64,000 nt of DNA, taken from positions 1 to 64,000 of the forward strand of contig CAZAEQ010000002.1 of assembly GCA_964484185.1 (NCBI GenBank), given 5' to 3'. The stretch's first letter is position 1. The number at the start of each line of letters is the position of its first letter. This document shows, one piece after another, positions 1 to 8,738 of this stretch. Made by a program: the position numbers and the translations under genes. The stretch is from F1-120-MAGs238 sp964484185 (lineage in GTDB: Bacteria; Planctomycetota; Phycisphaerae; Phycisphaerales; UBA1924). The notes beneath the pieces were generated by a model. It ran no database searches and was not told the DNA's origin. It saw nothing but the letters and a program-made list of their open reading frames with translations.

Positions 1-505
1 GCCGCGCCTGCTGGGTCCAGGACGTGCCGGTGCGCGTGAAGACATACGCCGAGCCCTGGTCGAAGTTGGCACCCACGTTATCAAAGCTCGCCCCCACAAT
101 GGCAGTGTCGCCCGAAAGAGCGACGGACATGCCGAACTGGTCGCCCGCAGCGCCGTCAGTGGCGTTGAGCCGCGCCTGCTGGGTCCAGGACGTGCCGGTG
201 CGCGTGAAGACATACGCCGAGCCTTGGTCGGCGATGGCACCGATATCATCAAGGTTCGCCCCCACGATGGCAGTGTCGCCCGAGAGAGCGACGGACATGC
301 CGAACTGGTCGCCCGCCGCGCCGCCTGAGCCGGTGAGTTGAGCCTGTTGAGTCCATGTGGTGCCCGAGCGGGTGAAGACATATGCCGAGCCTTGGTCGAT
401 GTTGGCACCGACATCATCGAGGTTTGCCCCCACCAGCGCCGTGTCGCCCGAGAGGGCAACGGAAATACCGAATCGATCAAGCGCCGCACCGCCCGTGGCG
501 GTGAG
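1..505 (-). repeat. 168-bp tandem repeat units inside the FG-GAP gene
   Basis: The block starting GCCGCGCCTGCTGGGTCCAG at position 1 recurs at 169, and a diverged copy starts near 337. The period is therefore 168 bases, or 56 codons. The first two copies are nearly identical and the third is clearly diverged. Each unit encodes one propeller blade. Near-identity between neighbours suggests recent duplication or gene conversion. Confidence 0.75.
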
Positions 506-760
506 CGTTGCCTCGAAGGTCCAGCCGGAGCCGGTCCAGCGGTAGATCCGGGCCGAGCCCTGGTTGGTGTTGCTCCCCACATCGTCAAACGGCACCCCGA
601 CGATCATGGTGTCGCCGTCGATGGCAACGGCCTGACCGAACTGGTCGGCCGCGGCACCGGAGGGGTGCAGGAGTTGGATGGGCGTGGAGCGCTGGGCGAG
701 AACATTGCTGCTCCAGAAGCAAAGTGAAAGAAGGGCGGCACAAATCGCGTGGATATTCAT
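1..760 (-). CDS. Secreted FG-GAP repeat beta-propeller protein (3' end outside window)
   Basis: The frame is open from an ATG at 760 to the window edge, so 253 residues are visible and the C-terminus is missing. It begins with a signal peptide (MNIHAICAALLSLCFWSS, cleavage probably after NVLA). It then repeats units of the type DQFGxSVALSGDTAIVGA, DDVGANxDQGSAYVF and TRxGTxWTQQA. This is the FG-GAP pattern of secreted planctomycete propellers, which probably act outside the cytoplasm. The last units are almost identical in DNA with a period of 168 bases (56 codons). It follows the Ig-like pseudogene on the same strand. The ligand is unknown, and a C-terminal anchor may lie beyond the edge. 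Confidence 0.85.
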   Translation of the reverse strand, partial: MNIHAICAALLSLCFWSSNVLAQRSTPIQLLHPSGAAADQFGQAVAIDGDTMIVGVPFDDVGSNTNQGSARIYRWTGSGWTFEATLTATGGAALDRFGISVALSGDTALVGANLDDVGANIDQGSAYVFTRSGTTWTQQAQLTGSGGAAGDQFGMSVALSGDTAIVGANLDDIGAIADQGSAYVFTRTGTSWTQQARLNATDGAAGDQFGMSVALSGDTAIVGASFDNVGANFDQGSAYVFTRTGTSWTQQAR

Positions 761-823
761 GAAACTGCTCGCATATCAAAAAAAGGGTCAGGAACGGAAG
801 TTGCACGATGTCAGCGTCGGTGT

Positions 824-1183
824 TCAATCCATATGTGATGAACACGCGACAACGAAAGTCCCCTGGTCGCCAGCATTCAGACCGTCAAAGTGTTTGTCGC
901 TGTTGCCGCCGATGCGGGCATTATCACTCAGATTCAGAAATCCGCTGCCACCCGTGGAACGCGCCCAGCGATATGTGAGGCCTGTCCCGGCGGCCGTGCA
1001 TCGCAGCGTCACCGTTCCGCCCGCACACACAGACTGTGCAACAGGCTGAAGCGTCATACTCAGGGGACACTGTGCAAAAGCCGTTGGCACCTGCATGATC
1101 GACCCACCGACCAATGCAAGAAGCGGAATCAGTCGCTTGCTGATTCTTGAGACTGCCGATCTCTGCAAATCTCTGGTTACCAT
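824..1183 (-). pseudogene. Truncated Ig-like domain protein, probably frameshifted
   Basis: The start at ATG 1183 is supported by AAGGA about 8 bases upstream. A signal peptide ends at VPTAFAQ, followed by an Ig-like domain (LQPVAQSVCAGGTVTLRC, then TYRWARSTGG). The frame stops at 824, 119 codons in, just before the second Ig cysteine. Reading the next frame from a GGGG run at 860-863 restores the expected strand, GDFRCRVFITYG, and continues to about 790. One G appears to be missing. Compare the intact Ig domain of the gene at 40696-42093. It is either a decayed gene or a sequencing error, and its original C-terminal part is not visible. Confidence 0.65.
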
Positions 1184-1442
1184 CTCTTGTCCTTTTCGTT
1201 CGAAAGGGCGGACGAGATACCGGGCTGACAACGCCTTGCGATGCACTCCGCGCCCGTTGATAGGAACGAAATTGACATCTGCCAGGCGCAAGACAATTCT
1301 GAGAATGGAAAAAATGGCGATTTGGAGCCCGTTTCTTCGAAAACTTGAGTGCGTAGGGTCTTTTATCAGCCTGAAATTCGCCCCAAGTTGCACAAATTGA
1401 TGCCCGGACAATGCGGAGTTCGGGTATTCTCTGGATGCCCGC

Positions 1443-2009
1443 ATGAGCATTCAGAAATCCAGCAACATCGAAGATTTGTTACAACGGATTCGCGAAGGCG
1501 ATTCCGGGGCGACATCGCAGTTGCTTGAAATTGCGTATGGGGAGCTTCGCCGACTGGCACATCAGGTACATGACCGGAATTCGAACCACAACACGCTCCA
1601 GCCAACCGCAATGGTGAATGAAGTGTGCATGAAGCTGATCAAGACGCCCAATCCTGACTGGCAGGATCAGGTTCACTTTTTCAGGGTTGCCGCTACTGCA
1701 ATGAGAAATCTCCTGATTGATCGGGCCCGGGCAAAGCGGGCTGAAAAGAGAGGCGGTAATGCCGAACGCGTGATGATTGAAACCGATGCGATCGCCGCGC
1801 GGGTTGAGGAAGTGGACCTGGTTGAACTTGACGATACCCTAACAAAGCTGGCGGAGTTGGATAATCGACTGGCACAGATATTTGAATTGCGCTTCCTGGT
1901 CGGACTTTCCGTAGAGAGAACAGCGGAGGTACTGGGAGTATCGCCGCGGACGATTGAACTTGATACGAGACTGCTGCGAGCGTGGATGCAGAAGGAGATG
2001 GGTGGGTGA
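1443..2009 (+). CDS. ECF-family RNA polymerase sigma factor
   Basis: This 188-residue protein has the sigma-70 region 2 pattern near the N-terminus (ELRRLAHQVHDR, then VNEVCMKLI and FFRVAATAMRNLLIDRAR). Its region 4 helix-turn-helix is at about residues 158-185 (VERTAEVLGVSPRTIELDTR). The N-terminal layout fits the large planctomycete ECF group commonly linked to Ser/Thr kinases. The stop overlaps the kinase start downstream by a GTGA, so the two are probably translationally coupled. No anti-sigma factor is visible, and control by phosphorylation is the likely alternative (inference). Its target promoters are not known. Confidence 0.9.
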   Translation: MSIQKSSNIEDLLQRIREGDSGATSQLLEIAYGELRRLAHQVHDRNSNHNTLQPTAMVNEVCMKLIKTPNPDWQDQVHFFRVAATAMRNLLIDRARAKRAEKRGGNAERVMIETDAIAARVEEVDLVELDDTLTKLAELDNRLAQIFELRFLVGLSVERTAEVLGVSPRTIELDTRLLRAWMQKEMGG

Positions 2010-4591
2010 CGAACCGGCCGCTCACAACACAGGAGTTTGCCAAAGTGCGTCAACTATTTCACCAGGGATGTGACTTGCTTGAAGGGGAACGCGCTGCCCT
2101 GCTGGAATCGCTTGAGCCTGGAGAAACACCGCTGCGAGACGCGGTGGCAGCACTCTTTAACCTGGATGATTCAGTAGCGGAAAAGACGGAGCCCGGCACC
2201 GGTTCGATTGCGCGGGAGTTACTTGAAAATAAGCAACGCCAGCCAGCGCAACTGGATTGCATCGGGCCCTACCAGATTTTGCGGACACTTGGTGAAGGTG
2301 GAATGGGAATCGCGTATCTGGCGCGACAAAGCAATCCAGAGCGCGAGGTAGCACTCAAGACACATCGGATTGGATCTGATTCGCTGCGAACACGCTTTGA
2401 GCGCGAGGTTCGGGCACTTGCGAGATTGCAGCACCCTGGAATTGGCCAGATTTTTGAGGCAGGGACTGCGAACACCCCCTTTGGCGACATTTCGTACTTC
2501 GCGATGGAGTATGTTGATGGTCAGTCGCTGATGGAATATGCGGCTGGCCGAACCATGACCGTTGCTCAGAAACTTGAGCTGATAGCAAAGGTTGCGGATG
2601 CAGTGCAGCACGCACATTCAAACGGGGTAATTCATCGCGACTTGAAGCCATCGAATATTCTTATCAGGAAAGTCACGGGCAGCGACGAGCCACAGCCTGT
2701 CATACTTGATTTCGGCGTGGCTCGCGTGCTTGAACCGGACACCGGCTGTTCGCAGATGACAGAGGCGGGATTATTGATCGGCACGATCGCATTCATGAGC
2801 CCGGAACAACTGACGGGTGACAATGTATCAGTCGATGCACGCGCAGATATCTATGCGATGGGTGTACTTCTTTCTGAGTTGCTCACCGGAAGAATGCCAT
2901 TTGACATTCGCGGCAAGGCGATCGGCGAAGCAGCGATCATTATCACGACTCAGCCGCCATTACCGCTCTCTGAGCCAGCAACCGGACAAGTGTTCGACCG
3001 CGATATTGAGACGATCGTCGCCAAAGCGATGGCCAAAGAGCGCGAGCGACGGTACTTGACCGCGGCGGCGTTTGCCGAGGATATTCGTCGGCATTTGCGT
3101 CACGAACCGATTCTGGCGCGACCGGCGACAGTGATGTATCAGTTAAGTCGATTTGCGCGGCGGAATCGCGGGCTTGTGGCGAGCGCGACCGTTGCCGTGA
3201 CTGCGCTGGTTGTCGCGCTTTGTGTAAGTATTTCGATGTATTTCTCAGCGGAGAAGGAGCGGCAGCGAGCAGATTCACGTGAAAAACTGAGCTCAACGCT
3301 GCAAGACTATCTGATTGATGATCTGTTAAAAGCAGCAGCTCCAGAGCGGTTGGGGGAAGATGCGACTATTTTGCAGGTGGTCATGCAGGGGCGTGCGGAG
3401 CTTGGGACGAGATTCAAAGACCAGCCGCTGGTAGAGGCAAAAGTGCGGCTTGCGATGGCAGAAGTTCTGGTGTCGCTGGGAAAGACCGATGAGTCCAAAG
3501 AAGAACTGGAGGCGGCGGTTGCCTTGCTTGAAACTGCAGCAGGACCGAATGATCCGGCGACTGTTGGAGCGATGGCTCGCCTGGGGAATTGCTATCTCAC
3601 GCTTCAGCAAATGAAACTGGGTCACCAGTTGAGCAAAGAGACGCTCCGGAGAGCAGAGTTGATTCAGCCGCCGGACAACGAAGTTCTGATTCAGGCGCTG
3701 CGGCTTCACGGGCGTTCGCAGGAGTTGCTCTCTCATTTTGCAGCGGCGCGAAATGACGCGGAGCGGGCCTTGAAGCTCGTGGAATCGCAAGTGCCGGTAG
3801 ACCAAGCGACGCGACTCACTTTTATGTGCCTCATCATGAGTTGCGAACAGTCACTGGGCAATACGGATCGGGCGCTCGAGTGGAATCGACGGATTACCGA
3901 GATCGGCACTGCTGATCTTGCCGCACAATCAACGCTTCAAATAGTGCGAGCGCTCATGGCCAATCATCTTGCCGCGAGGAGACTGGACGAGGCGACCGCG
4001 CTGGCGCATCAACTTGGAGCGGGATTGGAACGCACGACTGTTCCCGCTGCACGCGGCGGAATGTACCGGCAGATCAGCAGGGTATTTGACAGAGCGGACC
4101 AGTTCGAAACCTCGCTTGAATTTGCACACAAGGCGTACGACTCATTTCTGCTTCAGTATCCGGATGCCAATGCGCAGAACGAAAATGCGACAAAGGACCT
4201 CGTTGCGCTGTACCGCAAGATGCCGAATCACAGTGCGGAACTGAGAGAATGGGGGTTGAGACTGATTGGGCACCGGCTGATGCTGTCTGGCGGCAAGAAA
4301 GCGGGAGGAACTGCGGAAATTCGCAAACAGATCGAGGGGCTCGCGGAAACACCCGCAAAGATTGACGAGGCGCAGTATCTCGAACTGCTCTGGTCACAGC
4401 GCGACATACTCACGCCCAAACTCCATCCGGCGCGGGCAATGTACCTGGCAGGTTATGTGACGATCGCAGCAGAACTTGGAAGCAACGTTCACGTTGAGGA
4501 AGCTCTGGCGGCAGCGGATCAGGCGGTTGCGAATGCGGTGCGGAAGGACGCGAGTCTGGCAGCAATCGCAGCAGCACGGGCGCGGAAATGA
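2006..4591 (+). CDS. Membrane Ser/Thr protein kinase with C-terminal TPR-like region
   Basis: The start is GTG 2006, overlapping the sigma factor stop, with GAAGGAG at about 1991-1997. Longer forms from 1982 lack this. The kinase domain spans about residues 90-365: Gly loop GEGGMG, Lys118 in VALK, HRDLKPSN with Asp212, DFG with Asp235, and MSPEQ. One membrane helix follows at about 389-413. The remaining 450 residues are helical and TPR-like, suited to sensing or scaffolding. This is the usual planctomycete STPK architecture. It probably modulates the coupled sigma factor, but that is inferred from gene order only. Confidence 0.92.
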   Translation: MTNRPLTTQEFAKVRQLFHQGCDLLEGERAALLESLEPGETPLRDAVAALFNLDDSVAEKTEPGTGSIARELLENKQRQPAQLDCIGPYQILRTLGEGGMGIAYLARQSNPEREVALKTHRIGSDSLRTRFEREVRALARLQHPGIGQIFEAGTANTPFGDISYFAMEYVDGQSLMEYAAGRTMTVAQKLELIAKVADAVQHAHSNGVIHRDLKPSNILIRKVTGSDEPQPVILDFGVARVLEPDTGCSQMTEAGLLIGTIAFMSPEQLTGDNVSVDARADIYAMGVLLSELLTGRMPFDIRGKAIGEAAIIITTQPPLPLSEPATGQVFDRDIETIVAKAMAKERERRYLTAAAFAEDIRRHLRHEPILARPATVMYQLSRFARRNRGLVASATVAVTALVVALCVSISMYFSAEKERQRADSREKLSSTLQDYLIDDLLKAAAPERLGEDATILQVVMQGRAELGTRFKDQPLVEAKVRLAMAEVLVSLGKTDESKEELEAAVALLETAAGPNDPATVGAMARLGNCYLTLQQMKLGHQLSKETLRRAELIQPPDNEVLIQALRLHGRSQELLSHFAAARNDAERALKLVESQVPVDQATRLTFMCLIMSCEQSLGNTDRALEWNRRITEIGTADLAAQSTLQIVRALMANHLAARRLDEATALAHQLGAGLERTTVPAARGGMYRQISRVFDRADQFETSLEFAHKAYDSFLLQYPDANAQNENATKDLVALYRKMPNHSAELREWGLRLIGHRLMLSGGKKAGGTAEIRKQIEGLAETPAKIDEAQYLELLWSQRDILTPKLHPARAMYLAGYVTIAAELGSNVHVEEALAAADQAVANAVRKDASLAAIAAARARK

Positions 4592-4656
4592 GAACTTGCA
4601 TCGGCCCTTGATGCAGCTGGCATTCGAATTGCCCGTAAACGTTTGATCCCTGCGCA

Positions 4657-5136
4657 CTACTTCAACCAGACAGCACTTTGCACTGAGCCAAGGTCCGCAT
4701 AGAAATCGGCAAGCCGCACCCGATGCGAAGGAGTCATCGGCTCTGGCAGAGCATTGAAGTCAAACCAGCCCGCATCGGTGGATTCGTGACTGATCTTCAG
4801 ATTGCCACCAATGACCCGACATGCGAAGACGATCGCGATGATGTGGGCGACATTGCCATCGGGATAACGAATCAGTTGGCCGATTGCCGGGTCTGAATAC
4901 ACGCCGTGCAGACGAAGAATCTCAACATCGAGATTGGTCTCTTCTTTCACCTCACGAATGCACGCGGCCGACACAGTTTCCCCCGGATCAACCCCGCCGC
5001 CGGGAAGGCCCCAGTGCCCGTTGTCTTCGCGCCTTTGGAGAAGCACACGGTTGCGACCATCGGTAATGATCGCCGCAGCGCCGGTGACCTGCTTGTTGAC
5101 CGGCGTGCCAGGAGGTGGATAAGCGGTGTGGGACAT
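4657..5136 (-). CDS. NUDIX hydrolase
   Basis: A 159-residue protein with a NUDIX box at residues 47-69: GGVDPGETVSAACIREVKEE. The canonical last Gly of the box is Asn68. The family hydrolyses nucleoside diphosphates linked to another group, but substrate cannot be assigned from this sequence. It is the third gene of a run that includes the DCC protein and TauE/SafE, 33 bases downstream of the latter. The leader carries a hairpin (5147-5163) and a TCCTCCTC stretch just before the ATG, with no Shine-Dalgarno. Initiation may be weak or regulated, or the start may be elsewhere. Confidence 0.9.
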   Translation of the reverse strand: MSHTAYPPPGTPVNKQVTGAAAIITDGRNRVLLQRREDNGHWGLPGGGVDPGETVSAACIREVKEETNLDVEILRLHGVYSDPAIGQLIRYPDGNVAHIIAIVFACRVIGGNLKISHESTDAGWFDFNALPEPMTPSHRVRLADFYADLGSVQSAVWLK

Positions 5137-5169
5137 AGAGGAGGATAGAGCCTCTGCGGCTCTCTGAAT

Positions 5170-5976
5170 CTACCAGTGCCACGTCGAATACCCAAGCACC
5201 AGCACGCGCAGCCCCACCAACATAAGCGCCGCGGCGAGAACCTTCATAATGATTGCAGCCGGGACCTTGGGCGCGAGAGCTGCGCCGAACTGAGCCCCAA
5301 TCACCACGCCGATAGAAAGAGGTACAGCGCGATCAAGCCCGGCGTGAAAGTCGCCGTTAAAGATGTGGGTCAATACGCCCCCAGATGCTGTGATTGCGAG
5401 CACCAGGTGCGATGTTGCGGTGGCGATGTGAACCGGGAAATTAAGGACGTGGACCAGGAGCGGAACGTGAATAATGCCGCCACCCAGACCCAGGAGGCTG
5501 GAGATGAATCCAACAAGAAATGCCAGCAAAAGACCTCGGGTTCGAGAGTGTGGAACCGATGGGCCCATTACCGAAGTAGCTTCGGGACCTGCAGCGCCTT
5601 GTGAACCCATAACCGGCTTCTTACGCGTAAGCAGGAATATCGCGACTGTGACAAGCACGGCACCAAGAATCAGCTGAAACACGGACTTAGGCAGGTGCGA
5701 TGCGACAATGACGCCGAGCACGGAGCCCGGGATGGCTGTCAGCGCAAACCACAGCGCGGCCCGCACATCAACCTTGCGACGACGCGCATAGCTGATAGAC
5801 CCGGAAATAGCGTTACATGCAATGACGGTGAGCGAAATGCTTGTGATGGTCTCGGGCTCATCATGGGGGTACATGAATAGAAGAATGGGCACCAGCAGAA
5901 ACCCGCCGCCTGCGCCCACAAGTGTGCCGAGCACGCCAAGAGCCAGACCAAGGAGAATGAGGAGTGTGAATGTCAC
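5170..5976 (-). CDS. TauE/SafE family membrane transporter
   Basis: The 268-residue protein is almost entirely hydrophobic, with about eight membrane segments. It has the two family motifs, VGAGGGFLLVP near the N-terminus and LGLGGGIIHVPLLV in the second half. The family exports or imports sulfite, sulfoacetate or related organosulfur anions; the substrate here is unknown. The GTG start at 5976 overlaps the stop of the upstream DCC gene in a GTGA, so the two are coupled. A less conserved polar linker lies near residues 115-145, in the middle of the protein. Confidence 0.88.
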   Translation of the reverse strand: MTFTLLILLGLALGVLGTLVGAGGGFLLVPILLFMYPHDEPETITSISLTVIACNAISGSISYARRRKVDVRAALWFALTAIPGSVLGVIVASHLPKSVFQLILGAVLVTVAIFLLTRKKPVMGSQGAAGPEATSVMGPSVPHSRTRGLLLAFLVGFISSLLGLGGGIIHVPLLVHVLNFPVHIATATSHLVLAITASGGVLTHIFNGDFHAGLDRAVPLSIGVVIGAQFGAALAPKVPAAIIMKVLAAALMLVGLRVLVLGYSTWHW

Positions 5977-6374
5977 GGGAGGAAGCGAGAACGATCGGCG
6001 CGCGAAGGGATTTTGCAGGAATCTTTGCCGCCAAACCAGCGGAGACGGCGGCGGGCAACGAAGTTATACATCCAGTCTCGGAATGAGCGTGGCAAGATTA
6101 AAGCTATCGCTGCCAGCGGGCCCCACACACCGCCAATGCATCGAAGCGCGCCCAGGACAGCATTGCTGCGAACCAGCAGGACCCCACGATCGTAAAAAAC
6201 AACAGTCCCAAGGTCCGTGGGTTTATCAGGTAACGGAATCGCAGCGTAGGTAGTTCCCTGAAGCGGAGCGTAATCAACGACATGGCGCAGGTCGCGTTTA
6301 AGCATCCACTGAACAGTTCGGTCGCACAGGCCACATTCGCCGTCGTAAAAGAGGATTGGACGGGGATTGACCAT
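5973..6374 (-). CDS. DCC-family (DUF393) thiol oxidoreductase-like protein
   Basis: The start was set at ATG 6374 (133 residues) because the family motif comes directly after it: ILFYDGECGLCDRTVQ, with a CxxC at Cys14 and Cys17. Later segments VVFYDRG, then LRCIGGVWG, and a basic C-terminal YNFVARRRLRWFG match the DUF393 group. The exact function of this family is poorly defined, and a redox role is inferred from CxxC. It overlaps the TauE/SafE start by four bases. A longer form from 6431 is possible but lacks support. Confidence 0.85.
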   Translation of the reverse strand: MVNPRPILFYDGECGLCDRTVQWMLKRDLRHVVDYAPLQGTTYAAIPLPDKPTDLGTVVFYDRGVLLVRSNAVLGALRCIGGVWGPLAAIALILPRSFRDWMYNFVARRRLRWFGGKDSCKIPSRADRSRFLP

Positions 6375-6533
6375 GTGCGGAATCTTAGCGGCGACAGGGA
6401 ATACGCGTCTGTGATCCGCAGGCCGTAGCATGCCTACCGTGAACCAGCAACGGCATTACAATGAGACTGCAGAATGCACCGATTCGGTCGATTCAGAATG
6501 TTTGAACATCTGGCCTCCTTTGGAGAGCGCGAC

Positions 6534-7235
6534 ATGACATCGAAGAACAACCCAAATACGCGGCTGTATGACGACGAAGCAGAATCACTTCTCAACGGCG
6601 ATCAGTTTCCTGATCGACTGACGCTCTTGCCCGGTGCCAGCGAGGTTGAGCGCATTCGAATCATGTGGGGACAAGACCTCATCCGCGATCTTCTTGATGC
6701 ACGCTATCGCACGGTCATCTGCGGCGTCAACGACGAAAGCAACTCGCATGGCGTTGTGTCACAACTTGTCGATCTGGTGCCCAGCAGCCAATGGACTGCC
6801 AAGGCGGTCACGAGCTACGCCGAGATGTTCCAGAAGTCAGTGAGCATTCACGCATCGAGCGACCGCGAGCCTTATGTGCTGAAATTTGATCTTGACTCAA
6901 TTCTCATTTTGGCGATTCTTCGACCAAAAGGTAAAGACCATTTCACGCTTGGCGATCTTGGCCGTGGATTCCGAACCGTCCAGAAAATGCTCGAGCATCG
7001 GCGCGACAGACAACCGGCGTGTTCAGTGTCATTCCTGAATGCAAAGGCAAACCGCCTGCTCGGAGCGAATGGCAAAGAGCCGAGCTTTGAGTCAGTCTGC
7101 CGAACCATGTATCAGGCCGGATTCCGCGGCGACGTATACCCGGCCCCAACGATGTGGCAGATCGGTGCAGCAGGCGTGTTCCCGACTTACCCATTCCCCG
7201 AGGGACTTGAGCGGATGCGCGAAGGCAGTTCGTAA
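6534..7235 (+). CDS. Conserved hypothetical protein
   Basis: I do not recognise the family. The start ATG 6534 has GGAG at 6522-6525, while longer forms start at 6474 or 6498. The 233-residue product looks soluble and globular, with no signal peptide or membrane segment. The C-terminal part has segments such as LGDLGRGFRTVQKMLEHR and PAPTMWQIGAAGVFPTYPFP. Codon usage resembles its neighbours. It converges with queE, with only four bases between the stops. It shows no catalytic motif that I can name. Confidence 0.7.
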   Translation: MTSKNNPNTRLYDDEAESLLNGDQFPDRLTLLPGASEVERIRIMWGQDLIRDLLDARYRTVICGVNDESNSHGVVSQLVDLVPSSQWTAKAVTSYAEMFQKSVSIHASSDREPYVLKFDLDSILILAILRPKGKDHFTLGDLGRGFRTVQKMLEHRRDRQPACSVSFLNAKANRLLGANGKEPSFESVCRTMYQAGFRGDVYPAPTMWQIGAAGVFPTYPFPEGLERMREGSS

Positions 7236-7239
7236 ATGA

Positions 7240-8007
7240 TCATGTGCCGCGAACGTTGCCGAATAGTTCGATGTGCAGCCTCGGGCAATAGCGGAAATTA
7301 TTTTTGAGGCAGATGTCGACGAGCCAGGTTTTCCTGACCTGGGTTGGCAGCGTCACGCCTTCAGGCATGAGCAATACGTCCCCGGAAGTCCAGCCTTTGA
7401 GCTGTGCCAGGAGCGAGTGAATCTCTTCGATATCCGCATCATTTGAAACCACAAACTTGAGCTGATGCATGGGGTGGGAGTCGATCAGTTTCTGCAAGAT
7501 CGGAATATTGATGCGCCGCGAATCATGTCGCGCAGCCCACGCGCCGGACGGATCGCGCGGATCGTTTGCTGCGGGAGTCGAGTTGCTGAGTTTGGGGCTG
7601 AGGCTGAGCAGGTCGCAGGCGACCAATTGCGAATCGCGATAGATCGTTCCCGCAGTCTCAATTGTGATATGCATGCCGCGTGACCGCAAGGCCCGCGAGA
7701 GCGGCTCGATCGCATCAAAGAGCATTGGTTCGCCGCCTGTGAGCACAACGTGCTTTGCCCCCGAGGCAACTGCCATTCCCACGAGCGTTTCGAGAGATTG
7801 CTGTGTTCCTTCCGGGTTCCAACTTGCGTATGGAGTGTCACACCAGGTACAGCGCAGATTGCATCCCGACAGTCGGATGAAATAGCTTGGCGTTCCCGAA
7901 AGTTTGCCCTCACCTTGAATTGAATGGAAGCACTCCGACACCAGCACATTCTGTGTGATTGGTTGCGACACTGGCAGCGAAGTTGGTGATGACGTCGGTG
8001 AAGTCAT
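7240..8007 (-). CDS. queE: 7-carboxy-7-deazaguanine synthase
   Basis: Radical SAM enzyme of queuosine precursor synthesis, which converts 6-carboxytetrahydropterin to 7-carboxy-7-deazaguanine. The 4Fe-4S motif is Cys49, Cys53 and Cys56 in GCNLRCTWCDTPYASW. The QueE hallmarks SIQGEG (residues 29-34) and LTGGEPM are present. The length of 255 residues is a little above usual because of a Ser/Thr/Pro-rich N-terminal stretch of about 20 residues. Its ATG overlaps the queC stop by four bases, so queC and queE form an operon that supplies two successive steps. Confidence 0.95.
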   Translation of the reverse strand: MTSPTSSPTSLPVSQPITQNVLVSECFHSIQGEGKLSGTPSYFIRLSGCNLRCTWCDTPYASWNPEGTQQSLETLVGMAVASGAKHVVLTGGEPMLFDAIEPLSRALRSRGMHITIETAGTIYRDSQLVACDLLSLSPKLSNSTPAANDPRDPSGAWAARHDSRRINIPILQKLIDSHPMHQLKFVVSNDADIEEIHSLLAQLKGWTSGDVLLMPEGVTLPTQVRKTWLVDICLKNNFRYCPRLHIELFGNVRGT

Positions 8008-8720
8008 CGCGCCACCCGCGACTGGATATATCGCGTTGGGTCAGGAACTCTGGCGGTTTCAAATCCCTCGCGACGCAGATGACAACTGTCACAATGTCCG
8101 CAGGCGAGCGGACCGTGGTCATCGCTTGCCGGGTCGTAACAACTCGTTGTGAGAGAATAATCAACACCAAGCTCAGTTCCCCAACGAATGATCTCTGCTT
8201 TCGAGAGCGTCACGAGCGGTGAGAACACTGAAAACGGATGTCCATCCTGTGTGCCCGCCTTGGTACCAAGATTCACGCAGCGGATAAATGCATCAACAAA
8301 CTCCTGGCGACAATCCGGATACCCCGAGTAATCCACGGCATTCACTCCGACAACCAACGTATACGCGTTCAGCGTCTCCGCATAGCCCGCAGCGAGGGAC
8401 ATGAAGATCAAGTTTCGTGCAGGGACATAGGTGACCGGAATACCCGTAGCCTCGTGCTGGTCTTTGGGCACATCGACATCCGCAGTGAGCGCAGAGCCGC
8501 CGATGGCGCGAAGGTCAACGGCAATAGTTTTGTGCGATACTGCGCCGAGTTGGCGGGCGACCAATCCGGCGGCGTGCAGTTCCAACCGGTGCCGCTGGCC
8601 GTAGTCAATGCTCAGGGCGTGACAGAGAAATCCCTGAGCGCGTGCCGCGGCGAGTGCGGTTGCGCTGTCGAGTCCTCCAGAAAGGAGCACCACTGCGTTT
8701 TTTGGAATTGGTCGATTCAT
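8004..8720 (-). CDS. queC: 7-cyano-7-deazaguanine synthase
   Basis: ATP-dependent enzyme making preQ0 from 7-carboxy-7-deazaguanine. The PP-loop SGGLDS is at residues 14-19. The zinc site is the C-terminal cysteine cluster in CYDPASDD, then LACGHCDSCHLRREGF. The length of 238 residues is normal. It is the first gene of the queC-queE pair, with a four-base overlap. queD, queF and tgt are not in this window. Confidence 0.96.
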   Translation of the reverse strand: MNRPIPKNAVVLLSGGLDSATALAAARAQGFLCHALSIDYGQRHRLELHAAGLVARQLGAVSHKTIAVDLRAIGGSALTADVDVPKDQHEATGIPVTYVPARNLIFMSLAAGYAETLNAYTLVVGVNAVDYSGYPDCRQEFVDAFIRCVNLGTKAGTQDGHPFSVFSPLVTLSKAEIIRWGTELGVDYSLTTSCYDPASDDHGPLACGHCDSCHLRREGFETARVPDPTRYIQSRVAR

Positions 8721-8738
8721 GCGAGCCAGATCGTAGTA

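Noticed and set aside
1..505. Tandem repeat read as CRISPR-like or satellite DNA
   Set aside because: The 168-base units are in frame and encode propeller blades. There are no short repeats with unique spacers.
4605..4618. TGCATC/GATGCA stem between the kinase and NUDIX genes as a terminator
   Set aside because: Short stem and no T-run on either strand.
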